This document shows positions 32,885-42,025 of a stretch of 64,000 bases of DNA, in pieces. Source of the stretch: Flavobacteriaceae bacterium (GTDB lineage Bacteria; Bacteroidota; Bacteroidia; Flavobacteriales; Weeksellaceae). The stretch is from positions 16,992-80,991 of the forward strand of contig JAAYKY010000007.1 in assembly GCA_012522185.1 (NCBI GenBank), read 5' to 3'. The position numbers and the translations under genes were made by a program. Numbering within the stretch: position 1 is the first letter of the stretch; every line of letters begins with the position of its first letter. The notes under the pieces were generated by a model. It had not been told where the DNA came from and did not search any database. It saw only the letters and a list, made by a program, of their open reading frames with translations.

Positions 32885-34177
32885 TTATATCAAGTTATTC
32901 CTCTTATTAATCCAAACCGAAAGCATAAAAGTTCCGACAAAAAACAGAAACAAAAACAATAATTCTTTGGAAATATCCATTAGACTTCCGTTCCGTAAAA
33001 TGATGTCATAAAAAGCCGTAATTCCCCAGTTCATCGGCGAAAACACCGCCACTTTCTGCATAATTTCCGGCATCATATAAACCGGCACCCAAATTCCACC
33101 GATGGCCGATAGGATAATCGTAAAAATCGCTCCGAAGGGCGCACTTTGTTCCTGGGTTTTCATAATCGTTCCGATTAAAATTCCCAATCCGATGGCTGCA
33201 AAGGACGAGAAAATCACCACGATGGTCATCGGGATTAATTTTCCGCCGGGTTTGAAAGGAATCAATCCCAATTGTGGGAAAATAAATCTCGCAATCAGCA
33301 ACATTACCACAAACTGAATCAGACAAATCACGGTATAAGTGATGATTTTGCCGGACGCAATCGTCGCATAGGAAACTGGACTTGTACGAATGCGGATGAT
33401 GGTTCCCAGATTTTTTTCTTTGACGATGTTGATGCCAAGCGGGACGACAATAAAGAAAATTCCGAAAAGAATCCAAGCGGGAACGTTGTGCTGAACCGTG
33501 TTGGGATGAATTCCATCTTCGCCTTTTTGGGCAATGATTTCCTCGAACTGAATCGCATTTTCGGTCATCGTATTTCCTTCGGTTTCGATGCCCATTTGTT
33601 CTTCAAAAACCGAATAAATCTTTCGGGACTCCACTTTGGACATCAGTTTTTCAATATCGTTTTTGACGGAATTCCTAAAAGTTTCGCCAACGGCCGGATC
33701 AAAATATAGTTTGATTTTGGATAAATTTTCTTCGACTAAATCTTCCGAACTGTTTTCAGAAGAATCGTTTTCTTCGAGTGAAAATTCGGCGAGAATTTTT
33801 TCGACATTGGAATGAATTCTTGTTTCCAGTCCTTCGGAAAGATTTTCAGGAATGACAAGCGCAATCTGGTATTTTCCGTCGCTGACGAGTTTGAGTGCGG
33901 TCGTTTCATCGATGGCTTCATCTTTCCAATTCTGAATCAATTCCAGTGCTTCTGCTTCTTCGATATTTTTTTCAATGATTTCCCCGAATTCGCCTTGGTC
34001 ATTGTTCACCAAAACCACCGACATTGTATTGCTTGTAGAGTCCTTGAATGTAGTTTGCTGAATAAGCGTAATGGTAATCAGCAAAATCGCGGGCATGATG
34101 AAAAGAATGCCCAATCCGCCCCAATCGCGCACCAAAAGCAACATTTCTTTCTTTATGGAAGCCAATAATTTATGCAT
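32885..34177 (-). CDS. ABC-2 type transporter permease
   Basis: A 430-residue integral membrane protein with one N-terminal helix (about 20-40), a long extracytoplasmic loop (about 45-240) and five C-terminal helices (about 245-425). The signature VKEKNLGTIIRIRTSPVSYATIASGKII lies in the first cytoplasmic loop. It is the permease of a lipid or drug exporter and shares an 8-bp overlap with the ATPase gene. In flexirubin clusters an ABC exporter probably moves the pigment or its precursor across the inner membrane. No separate MMPL/RND exporter, usual in aryl polyene clusters, was found in this window. Confidence 0.9.
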   Translation of the reverse strand: MHKLLASIKKEMLLLVRDWGGLGILFIMPAILLITITLIQQTTFKDSTSNTMSVVLVNNDQGEFGEIIEKNIEEAEALELIQNWKDEAIDETTALKLVSDGKYQIALVIPENLSEGLETRIHSNVEKILAEFSLEENDSSENSSEDLVEENLSKIKLYFDPAVGETFRNSVKNDIEKLMSKVESRKIYSVFEEQMGIETEGNTMTENAIQFEEIIAQKGEDGIHPNTVQHNVPAWILFGIFFIVVPLGINIVKEKNLGTIIRIRTSPVSYATIASGKIITYTVICLIQFVVMLLIARFIFPQLGLIPFKPGGKLIPMTIVVIFSSFAAIGLGILIGTIMKTQEQSAPFGAIFTIILSAIGGIWVPVYMMPEIMQKVAVFSPMNWGITAFYDIILRNGSLMDISKELLFLFLFFVGTFMLSVWINKRNNLI

Positions 34178-34916
34178 TTCGAATTTGATTTCCGGTTAGT
34201 TCCAAAAAGACTTCTTCCAGATTGGAAGCTCCTTTTACGTTTTGAATCAGCTCTTCCGAACTGCCTTCAATCAAGATCTTTCCTTGGTCGATGATGCTCA
34301 GTCGCGTACAGAAATCCTGTGCTTCGACCAAATGATGCGAAGTATAAAGAATGGTGGTTCCGTTGGAATTTAATTCCTTTAAAATATTGATAATCACTTC
34401 TTTGGATTGAATATCTACGCCAACGGTGGGTTCGTCGAGAAAGAGAACTTCGGGTTGATGGAGGATTCCGGTCAGAAGGTTGATCCTACGTTTCATTCCG
34501 CCGGAAAAGTTCTTTACCGGACGATTTCTAAAATCCGTTAGGTTTACTTTTTCCAATCCGGTATCGATGCGATTTTTCAGATCTTTTCCGTGGAGATTGT
34601 ACAAACTTCCAAAGAATTCTAGGTTTTCATAAGCCGTCAAAGTTGGATAGAGCGCATATTCTTGGGGTACCACACCGATTTTTTTCTGGATGCTGGTTTT
34701 ATGCGATTTGAAGTTTAAATTGTTGATCAAAATTTCACCTGAAGTAGGCGACAGCAGTCCGCACATCATGGAAATAAGTGTGGTTTTTCCGACACCGTTT
34801 GGGCCGAGCAAACCAAAAATTTCGCCTTTTGAAATATCCAGATTGAAGTCTTGGATGACAAAGGTTTTCTTTCCGTCATAGGATTTGCTCAGATTATGGC
34901 ATTGAATGGCTTCCAT
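34170..34916 (-). CDS. ABC transporter ATP-binding protein
   Basis: A 248-residue ATPase; start MEAIQCHNLSKSYDG chosen because an ATG 12 codons earlier would add a hydrophobic stretch outside the domain. Walker A GLLGPNGVGKTTLIS, signature NFSGGMKRRINLL, Walker B EVLFLDEPTVGVD and the H-loop TSHHLVEA are all present. It energises the ABC-2 permease encoded next to it (8-bp overlap). The pair heads this stretch of the pigment operon; a strong terminator of an unrelated upstream gene lies just outside at 35006-35044. Confidence 0.94.
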   Translation of the reverse strand: MEAIQCHNLSKSYDGKKTFVIQDFNLDISKGEIFGLLGPNGVGKTTLISMMCGLLSPTSGEILINNLNFKSHKTSIQKKIGVVPQEYALYPTLTAYENLEFFGSLYNLHGKDLKNRIDTGLEKVNLTDFRNRPVKNFSGGMKRRINLLTGILHQPEVLFLDEPTVGVDIQSKEVIINILKELNSNGTTILYTSHHLVEAQDFCTRLSIIDQGKILIEGSSEELIQNVKGASNLEEVFLELTGNQIRNA

Positions 34917-35005
34917 CGATTGCGAAAGTAAAAAAGTTTGTAGAAAGAACAATGATTTGGAGCTTTGATTCCCTAAATCTTATTTGATTTGGATGAATTT
35001 AAATC

Positions 35006-35044
35006 AAAAAAAATCGGAGAATGCTTTGTCAGCACTCTCCGATT
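35006..35044 (-). terminator. Intrinsic terminator of the large T9SS protein gene
   Basis: On the minus strand a 14-bp stem (AATCGGAGAGTGCT with AGCATTCTCCGATT, one mismatch) is followed by eight T. It lies 35 bp after the stop codon of the gene at 35079-37574 and separates that gene from the ABC transporter genes. Confidence 0.88.
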
Positions 35045-35078
35045 ATAGTCAGCTACCTATTTTCAGGAAGCGAATTTA

Positions 35079-37574
35079 TTATTTCTTAATTACTTTGAAA
35101 GTTTCAATTACTCCATTTTCCAAAGTCACTCGGATCACATATAGTCCGCTGTTTAATGCGCTCATATTGATCTGACCGTTCTGAACTTTTGCATTGTTCT
35201 GAACTTTTTGTCCTGTCAAATTAAAGATTTCAACTGAATTCACAGCTTTTTGTGAATTGATGTTCAGAATATCTGTTACCGGGTTTGGATAATAGCTGAA
35301 GTCTGAAGCCATCAATTCGTTTGAACCTAAAGTAGCACATTCGCCTACGAGTTCCAATACTCCGTCCGCTTCGTATTCGAATACGGAAGTATTTGTTACC
35401 CAAATTAAATCATCTGGATCGAAAATATACTGTTCGTATGAAGTATTCAGGGTTTGATTTGCCTCAAGGTAAACCATCTGTGCGTTGGATTCGATTTGAG
35501 CTCCCACCCAGAACGTTGTGTTTTCTTCTTCAGCAATTAACTCAAATGGATTGATATCGAATGTTACTTCGTATGCGATGAATCCAAAGTTTCCACCTAC
35601 GTTTTTAATGGACGATGGCGTCAGTCCAGTAAATGCAATTAGTTCTTCTCCAGGGCCATTTCCATCGGAGTCAGCGTACAGATAGATGTCTCCTGCGTTG
35701 ATTTCTGCCAGAGGTTCAATCCAAAGATTAAGTTTAACTTGCTCAATGGTGAACATTTCTCCTGCTTGTACTTCGAAGTCATTTGCGAAGATATACTGAT
35801 CAATTGGACCTAAACCTGTTTGGAAGTTTTCCCCAGGAGTTTCTTTGCCACAATCATCTTCCTCTGCGGGAGTTCCTTCCTCTACCATCAGACTATAGTC
35901 CTCCGTTTGTCCGTAGAAATATTCGCCACAAGCTTGAATAGGATTTGCGTTGTAGTTTTTAATTACTCTCATTCGGGTAAGTCCTGTAAGTGCGTCGTTT
36001 GGAACTTGGATGTCAGCGGTTACTTGCTGTCCGTCCATTCCACTTGAGTTAAACAAAGCTCCTATGTGGTAAAGTTCAGTTTCTGTATCAAATTCTCCGT
36101 CTTGATTCCAGTCGATGAATACGTTTACATAGTTTACATATCCATCTCCGGTGTAGCCTTCAACGGCAATTGGATAAGTTTGTCCTTGAGAAACATTGGC
36201 AATCATGTCCAAGAAGAATTCATTGGGAGTGATTGAGTCAGCAGAAGTTTCATTGTCAATTTCTTCAAAATTCACATATGTGATTGGTTCTGCAACTCCT
36301 TCAAAGCTTGCTGCGCAATAGGTATCGTTTACTTCTACTATAAATGCACAAGCGCTGATTACATTGCCATCTGCATCTCTTAATTCGTGATAAACAGAAG
36401 TCGTTCCAATTGGGAATTCAGATCCAGAGGGAAGTCCGTTTACCAATACGATTTCCAATCCTTCCGGTACTTCATCTATGCATTCAAAACTTAATTCGTA
36501 GTTTACTACTGCTGTTGATTCTCCGTTTTCAGCAGTTACACTGATGTTTTCAGGACAAATCAATGTACATTCGGATTCGATCAATAATTTATCATCGAAA
36601 TAAATCGCCCATCCTGATGCCATGAAAGCAGGTCCGTCAGTAAATCCTGCTACGTAGTTTCCATCTGTTGAAATTCTGTAAGCAGTTCCACCTAAATCGC
36701 TACCACTGATACCGAAATTGGCCAATACGTCCGTAATTAGCCTTGGTTGATTACCTAAAAACGAATGATAGATAACCGGAGATCTAGAAAATCCGGGAGC
36801 TTCTGCATATCCCACTGCTACATCTGTATTGGAAATAGAAGTAAAAGTGACAGCATAGTGTGATGCGGGAGCGGTAAAGCTTTGCAAGGTAGCATTGGCA
36901 ACGTCATAAATAATCGCTTGACCTTCCAACTCTCCCACGGCCAATCCATTATCATTAATTCCACTCATGGAGCCGACATTCTCTTCAATAACTGTAGTTG
37001 TACCGTCAGGATTGAAGATCGCTGGCATCCTGAAAGTTCCCGATGGCAAATCATCTACCCATCCTACCGCATATCCATCATTGTTAACGCCATACGCAGC
37101 ACTGTATTCGTAGGCTGGATCGTCCAAAAGTCTAAGTTCGTTGGTTTCTGTGTTGTAGATGAACCCCCAAGCTGTATTTGTAGTTGGATCCCATGTGGTT
37201 TGACCAACCACCCAAATTCCATTTTCTGAAATATCATAAAGCGTATCATCCTCTGTCAAAGAAATAGGGAAGGGCGTCCAAACTCCATCGAGCCTAACAC
37301 CAAGAGAACCACTTGACATATATCCTACAACTTGCTCCAAGTCATTGATAGCAGACACTCGGACAGCATCGCTTTCGATTCCTGAAGATGAATTCGTTGT
37401 GAAATCATAATATCCTCCACTATGGAGTCCATGACCTTGGCTGTTGATGTCCATAATCGCAGTCCCAAAGCCCGACAATTGATTTAATTGTACTTGAGCT
37501 GAAACCAAGCCACCCATAACCATTCCTCCGGCAATCAATAGTGACTTAGCTTTTAAAAAATAATTGTTACTCAT
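35079..37574 (-). CDS. Large surface protein: HAF repeats, HYR, GEVED and T9SS sorting domains
   Basis: An 831-residue secreted protein. A signal peptide (cleavage near VSAQVQ, about 26) is followed by HAF-type repeats (about 30-330), seen as NDNGLAVGELEGQAI and VNNDGYAVGWVDD. A HYR-like domain (about 340-420, CPENISVTAENGESTAVV) and a GEVED domain (about 425-575, FIDWNQDGEFD) come next, then a jelly-roll-like part and the C-terminal type A sorting domain (SYYPNPVTDILNINS...VEIFNLTGQKV). The T9SS would export it to the surface, where it is probably adhesive or structural. It has no known role in pigment synthesis and sits in a block that splits the cluster. Confidence 0.88.
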   Translation of the reverse strand: MSNNYFLKAKSLLIAGGMVMGGLVSAQVQLNQLSGFGTAIMDINSQGHGLHSGGYYDFTTNSSSGIESDAVRVSAINDLEQVVGYMSSGSLGVRLDGVWTPFPISLTEDDTLYDISENGIWVVGQTTWDPTTNTAWGFIYNTETNELRLLDDPAYEYSAAYGVNNDGYAVGWVDDLPSGTFRMPAIFNPDGTTTVIEENVGSMSGINDNGLAVGELEGQAIIYDVANATLQSFTAPASHYAVTFTSISNTDVAVGYAEAPGFSRSPVIYHSFLGNQPRLITDVLANFGISGSDLGGTAYRISTDGNYVAGFTDGPAFMASGWAIYFDDKLLIESECTLICPENISVTAENGESTAVVNYELSFECIDEVPEGLEIVLVNGLPSGSEFPIGTTSVYHELRDADGNVISACAFIVEVNDTYCAASFEGVAEPITYVNFEEIDNETSADSITPNEFFLDMIANVSQGQTYPIAVEGYTGDGYVNYVNVFIDWNQDGEFDTETELYHIGALFNSSGMDGQQVTADIQVPNDALTGLTRMRVIKNYNANPIQACGEYFYGQTEDYSLMVEEGTPAEEDDCGKETPGENFQTGLGPIDQYIFANDFEVQAGEMFTIEQVKLNLWIEPLAEINAGDIYLYADSDGNGPGEELIAFTGLTPSSIKNVGGNFGFIAYEVTFDINPFELIAEEENTTFWVGAQIESNAQMVYLEANQTLNTSYEQYIFDPDDLIWVTNTSVFEYEADGVLELVGECATLGSNELMASDFSYYPNPVTDILNINSQKAVNSVEIFNLTGQKVQNNAKVQNGQINMSALNSGLYVIRVTLENGVIETFKVIKK

Positions 37575-37811
37575 GCTTTTTAGTTATTTTAATGTAAAAT
37601 CTAGCTAACAATATTAGACATAAATTTTCTTAATATAACCTATATAATAGGCATGACTCTTTAAAAATTCACGAATTTTTAAACACTAAATAAATCTCCT
37701 TTGTTTTGATTTTTAGCGATTTAATTAAATTTATTAGGGATTTAGAAAGGAATTGTGTTTTCAACCGAGATTCGAAGAGAAACTTAGATTTTTCAAAAAA
37801 ATTAAATCGTT

Positions 37812-38936
37812 TTAAAACCGAAATCCGGATTTCAATTTCTTAATTCGTTTCTGAAAATTAACTTCAGTTTTGGTAATCCAAATTATAAATCCAATCAAAA
37901 TTAAACCTAAAGTTAGAAAAAGAATACCATATTTATTTTTCAGATTTTGGGATTTTGACTTGACTTCTTCTTGATGTTTTTCAATTAACTTATTGATCGT
38001 TTGTCTTTCATTTTTCTTAATTTCAGAATGAACTTGACTGTGTTTTTTATAATAATCCTGAAATTCTCGCCAATTGTTCAAAGCCAGATTATTGTCCGAA
38101 AGTCCTTTGTAAATCGATCGGTTTAAAACCAAATCACCAACGCTTTTCGCTTCATTTTTTGCTTCAATAAGTACTTGGATTGCTTCTTCATAATTGGACT
38201 CCAACGTAAAAACTTCAGCCAATCCTTTTAAGGAATAAGCGCGTAAACTATTGGCCTGAACTTGGGAGGCATAATCTTCCGATTTTTTAAAATTGATTTT
38301 TGCAGAATCCAATTGATTGAGAGTGATAAAACAATTTCCCTTATTGTAGAGTACAACACTTTGGTTTGACTTTACTTTTTCGAGATCCTTGCCATAGGAG
38401 AAACTTTTGTAAGCTTTATTAAAATAGTCAATGGCCAAGTCGCAACTCAATTGACTCCGATAAATGAAACCACGAATTGCATAATTACTTCCCACATCAA
38501 ATTGCAGGGAATCATTCATCGGTAGCGATTCAATCAAACGATCGGCCTCTTCTAGGATTTCCAAAGCTTTGGTGTTGACACCCAACGAATGGTATTGATT
38601 GGCGATTTTTACTAAAACCTGATATTGCAAAACCGGATTGTCCAAATTTTGACTCAGATTTTTGGCCTGTAAAATAGTTTCAAGCGACTTTTCGTAATTG
38701 CGCAACGACCAATAAGCATTGGTGAGAATGTGCAAAACTTGGATTTGCTTTTCAGGATTTTTATCGTAATTTTTCAGTAAAATAGTACCGATTTCAATTG
38801 CTTTCTCCGGTTTATCATAAACATCCATCAAAGCGACTTTGAGCAAACTATCATTTCTTTCTTGCGCAAAACTAAATGGCATCAATAAGCAGAAAACCCA
38901 TGAAAAAATTAGATATTTTTTGCCGGAGAAAATCAT
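37812..38936 (-). CDS. TPR membrane protein, paralogue of the adjacent regulator without a DNA-binding domain
   Basis: A 374-residue protein with a signal peptide (cleavage near SFAQER), repeated tetratricopeptide units (about 30-310; e.g. YSLKGLAEVFTLESNYEEAIQVLIEA) and a C-terminal transmembrane helix (about 332-350). After that only about 24 residues remain (TEVNFQKRIKKLKSGFRF). The protein encoded immediately upstream has the same N-terminal layout, but continues through its membrane helix into a cytosolic AraC domain. This one therefore looks like a paralogue that lost its output domain. It overlaps the upstream gene by 4 bp (ATGA). It may modulate the upstream regulator, for example as a decoy, but that is speculation. 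Confidence 0.75.
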   Translation of the reverse strand: MIFSGKKYLIFSWVFCLLMPFSFAQERNDSLLKVALMDVYDKPEKAIEIGTILLKNYDKNPEKQIQVLHILTNAYWSLRNYEKSLETILQAKNLSQNLDNPVLQYQVLVKIANQYHSLGVNTKALEILEEADRLIESLPMNDSLQFDVGSNYAIRGFIYRSQLSCDLAIDYFNKAYKSFSYGKDLEKVKSNQSVVLYNKGNCFITLNQLDSAKINFKKSEDYASQVQANSLRAYSLKGLAEVFTLESNYEEAIQVLIEAKNEAKSVGDLVLNRSIYKGLSDNNLALNNWREFQDYYKKHSQVHSEIKKNERQTINKLIEKHQEEVKSKSQNLKNKYGILFLTLGLILIGFIIWITKTEVNFQKRIKKLKSGFRF

Positions 38937-40405
38937 GATACTTCTTTGATTTTTAAGTTTTCATCTTTCAAAAAATCGATAAAAATACTCGGTGAAACTC
39001 CTACGATGGATTTGAAAACGGTTGCAAACGAACTATGCGAAGAAAAACCAGATTCCTCTGCCAAATAGCTTACCTTGTAATTCAAATAGGCAGGTTCTGA
39101 CTTCAATTTCTCAGTTATATAATTGATTCTCAATTCGTTTATGTAAGCATTGAAGTTTTTTCCTTTGTGACGATTGATGACTTCTGAGAGATATTTTGTG
39201 TTGGTATTTAGCCGAACCGCCAGTTTGCCAAGCGACATATCTTTTTGGGTGAATTTCTTAGAGTTTTCAAACTTGGTTAAACCCGAAAGGATCTGATCTT
39301 CACTTTCCTTCAATAAATTTCCGGCTCTCAGAGAAAGCTCTTTTTTATCGGTTTCTTCGAGTTTTTCTTCTTTTTCATCCGAAGGATTTCGCAAAGATTT
39401 TTGTTGAATTAACTCCAATTCAGCTTTCTTTGATTTTAATTCAAGTTTTTTAAGATAATCTAAAATTTGAGCCAAGCTTTTTTCCTTGTTTTTATTGCGG
39501 ATGCTAAATAAGATTTTCAATCCAATTCCTAAAATTACCAAAATACCCAATCCGATAAGTAAAGACTTAAATCGCTTTTCTTTTTGAATGAATTCTTCGT
39601 CCATTGACTTCACCAATAATGTATAAGCCTGATTGGAAGCTCGGTTCTCGATTTCAGAAGATTCATTCATCATCTGTTTTAAAACTTCGCTGCTTTGCCG
39701 ATATTCTGAAATGCTATCAAGCGCCAAATAGCTTGCAGCTAAACGAATATGAGTTTCTTCGCCCAAAAAAGGATTCTTGATTTTGTTTTCAATGAATCTG
39801 GATTTTTTATAAAACTCAAGTGCTTGACTAAATTCCTTCTTTTCAAAAAGTAAATCACCTTTTAAATGAAAATAAATCACTTCCAAATAGCCCGGATTTT
39901 CGAAGTTCAAAAGAGTCTCTGCACGGTTTAAATGAAATTTTACCGAATCCATTTGGCCTTGCTCCCTCAAAAGTTGTGCATGAATCAAGAAATCTTCAAT
40001 GGCAAATAAATCATCGCTCTCTGAGTCTTTAAATCTTTGATTTAGAGTTTCGTTAGATAATTGCAGGCGTTTGAAGACTCTACGCGTCAAAGCATTGTTT
40101 TGGTTGCGAAGTTTGGTGTCTTTCGCCTCTTTCAATAAATTATTTGATTGAAAAATAAGTCGAAGTGCTTCGTCGTATGCTCCCATAATATAGGATGCCG
40201 AGGCGCTAATGTGGTTTGCTTTGGCTTTTTGTGCCGGATTTTCAGATAAATTCAGGGTGTACTCAGCAATGGTCTTTGCTTCCTTTGGATTGTAAAAAAC
40301 CATTTCAGCCGCCTGGTTCAAAAGCTTATGCGTTTCGGTTTTTTGAGCTGTTGAAACAATGGCCCAAAAAAAGCAGATTAGCAATAATAATCGCTTTTTC
40401 AGCAT
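38933..40405 (-). CDS. TPR membrane regulator with AraC-type DNA-binding domain
   Basis: A 490-residue protein: signal peptide (cleavage near VSTAQK), periplasmic TPR repeats (about 25-285), a transmembrane helix (about 291-309, LLIGLGILVILGIGLKILF), a cytosolic coiled coil, and an AraC/XylS HTH at the C-terminus (about 375-480). The HTH includes MSLGKLAVRLNTNTKYLSEVI and the second helix-turn-helix VSYLAEESGFSSHSSFATVF. This layout, common in Flavobacteriia, couples periplasmic sensing directly to DNA binding. Its targets are unknown, though the pigment cluster on either side is a candidate. A -7 box lies 24 bp upstream. Confidence 0.9.
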   Translation of the reverse strand: MLKKRLLLLICFFWAIVSTAQKTETHKLLNQAAEMVFYNPKEAKTIAEYTLNLSENPAQKAKANHISASASYIMGAYDEALRLIFQSNNLLKEAKDTKLRNQNNALTRRVFKRLQLSNETLNQRFKDSESDDLFAIEDFLIHAQLLREQGQMDSVKFHLNRAETLLNFENPGYLEVIYFHLKGDLLFEKKEFSQALEFYKKSRFIENKIKNPFLGEETHIRLAASYLALDSISEYRQSSEVLKQMMNESSEIENRASNQAYTLLVKSMDEEFIQKEKRFKSLLIGLGILVILGIGLKILFSIRNKNKEKSLAQILDYLKKLELKSKKAELELIQQKSLRNPSDEKEEKLEETDKKELSLRAGNLLKESEDQILSGLTKFENSKKFTQKDMSLGKLAVRLNTNTKYLSEVINRHKGKNFNAYINELRINYITEKLKSEPAYLNYKVSYLAEESGFSSHSSFATVFKSIVGVSPSIFIDFLKDENLKIKEVS

Positions 40406-40429
40406 TGGAAATGATTAATTAGATTTCGA

Positions 40430-40437
40430 CAAAGATA
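40430..40437 (-). promoter_or_regulatory. -7 box (TATCTTTG) for the TPR/AraC gene pair
   Basis: A full TAnnTTTG match on the minus strand, 24 bp before the start codon. Confidence 0.45.
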
Positions 40438-40519
40438 AATATTTTAACTTCATTTTATTTGATGAAGCCAAGAATTGAATGAAATCAGTAAATTAAAAGA
40501 AAAAAATTAAACTCTCTAT

Positions 40520-41515
40520 TTAAATCGCTTTCTTTAACTCCTGAAAAAACTTTCTTTCGCGTTCAGACAATCCCATCAACTGATCGGAAAGTTTTTCATA
40601 TACATTTTCTTCTCCACTGCGGTTCTTGTAAACCCGGGAAATATTGAGTGCAAAATCTCGCCATTCGTCCCCGATTTCGGTCATTTCTTTGGATAATTCT
40701 TTGAGTTTCGGATTCTTCAGAATTTGAGAAGCTTCCTCCAGAAAAGCCGCATAAATAAAGCGAAATCCGCCACCGCCCGTTCCGATTTCTTCCTGCATCC
40801 GGATCAATTGCCCCAGATAATGATTGGTTTTTTTGGTGCCCAATTTTTTTGGCCATTTCCGGATGCTTTTCGCCACCCACTTCATGGCATTCACGCCGAC
40901 AATTGGCACGGGAGCCAGCATATCCTTACAGGTTTTTTGGATGCCCTTTTTGATGGCTTGTTCCCAATCATATTGCGTCGGGACGCTTTCCAGATAATAC
41001 AAATGTCCTTTTGGTGGTAATGCACCTTGTGCAAATCGAACTTTGGATAATTCTTTTTCCGTAAGTGAAGTTGGGGTTTCCATCACCGGATCGGAAATCA
41101 AATAGCGGTCACTATCTTTCCCGAAAACAACTAAATTATGAGCATTGAAATGGAAACGATATTCGTCCGGAAAATAAGTTAAATTATAAACTCCAACCTG
41201 AAGTCCCACAGGAATTCCTTCTCTGATTTTTTCGTCCAGAATTTTCTGGGCTTCTGCCTCTGATTTGAATCGTTTGTGAATGACTTTGATGCGCATTTGT
41301 TTGGCAAAACGCCGGAAAATATAGCCAGGCATCGGTCGATAACTAAATCCCGGAGCGAAATTCACTTTCAAAAAAGGTAAATAAACAAAAAATAAACCGG
41401 CGCCAATCCCGAATACCAAAGGTTCGGAAACTTTTACGCCATGGTGGTTCATCAAGTTGGAAATCACGCCATTTTCACAATGAGCGGATTGTTTGTGTTG
41501 AAATTCAATCTGCAT
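40520..41515 (-). CDS. BtrH-like papain-fold acyltransferase (BtrH_N / DUF4872)
   Basis: A 331-residue protein of the type named after BtrH of butirosin biosynthesis, where it transfers an acyl group from an ACP to an amine. The N-terminal domain has the expected HCENGVISNLMNHHG (candidate nucleophile C13), FNAHNLVVFGKD and YLISDPV for the His and Asp. The C-terminal part (about 180-330) is helical, matching DUF4872. Genes of this type occur in flexirubin clusters. Forming the ester or amide between pigment halves is an attractive role here, but the substrate is not shown. It starts a leftward group of pigment genes after the T9SS/TPR block. Confidence 0.82.
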   Translation of the reverse strand: MQIEFQHKQSAHCENGVISNLMNHHGVKVSEPLVFGIGAGLFFVYLPFLKVNFAPGFSYRPMPGYIFRRFAKQMRIKVIHKRFKSEAEAQKILDEKIREGIPVGLQVGVYNLTYFPDEYRFHFNAHNLVVFGKDSDRYLISDPVMETPTSLTEKELSKVRFAQGALPPKGHLYYLESVPTQYDWEQAIKKGIQKTCKDMLAPVPIVGVNAMKWVAKSIRKWPKKLGTKKTNHYLGQLIRMQEEIGTGGGGFRFIYAAFLEEASQILKNPKLKELSKEMTEIGDEWRDFALNISRVYKNRSGEENVYEKLSDQLMGLSERERKFFQELKKAI

Positions 41516-41530
41516 GAATCGGGTTTTTCA

Positions 41531-41566
41531 CTTTGTCAAGTTTAATTATGAATAGACTTGCCAAAG
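41531..41566. repeat. CTTTGTCAAGT hairpin
   Basis: An 11-bp stem (CTTTGTCAAGT with ACTTGCCAAAG, one mismatch) with a 14-nt loop in the 80-bp gap before the BtrH-like gene. Its core matches the 17174-17216 hairpin. No T-tract was seen, so a strict terminator call is not made. Confidence 0.55.
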
Positions 41567-41595
41567 CTTTCATTCGGGTTAAAATAATTGCGAAT

Positions 41596-42000
41596 CTAAT
41601 TATTTACGGTAAAATTTTTCAGTTCCTCCACAGAAATTTCAAAAACATCGGCATATTTTTTCAAAGTTTTCTCCGATAATTTCCGGAAACGTTTAGGGTT
41701 AAAATGACGTTTGACAAACCAACGATGAATGCCCGCATAACTTGCCAAAATCGAAATATCCATTCGGTGAACTTCCATGAAATAGGCGAGGGGACTGAGC
41801 TTGCCCGCGGCGATTTCTTTTTTGGTTTGCTCAACTCGTTCTTCTATTAATTTTATGGATTCGTCCAAGGCAGTAGATTTTACTTCCCAACCCGAACTTT
41901 GAACGGTCGTGTAATTTCCGTTTTCATCAACTGCATAGCAAACTTCCTGCGCAACTTTTGACAAACTTCCATTGTCCTGTGGTACTTCCTCTTTTTTCAT
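41596..42000 (-). CDS. Hypothetical protein of the pigment cluster (HTH-like C-terminus)
   Basis: A 134-residue soluble protein. The N-terminal 35 residues are polar and probably flexible. The C-terminal part (about 75-130) is helical and resembles a helix-turn-helix fold: YFMEVHRMDISILASYAGIHRWFVKRHFNPKRFRKLSEKTLKKYADVFEISVEEL. I recognise proteins of this kind from flexirubin and aryl polyene clusters, but no function is established. A role in regulation or in docking to an enzyme is possible. It is encoded between the BtrH-like and dehydratase genes, all leftward, with short gaps. Confidence 0.65.
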   Translation of the reverse strand: MKKEEVPQDNGSLSKVAQEVCYAVDENGNYTTVQSSGWEVKSTALDESIKLIEERVEQTKKEIAAGKLSPLAYFMEVHRMDISILASYAGIHRWFVKRHFNPKRFRKLSEKTLKKYADVFEISVEELKNFTVNN

Positions 42001-42025
42001 CGGTTTAAATTTTAAACATAAAATT

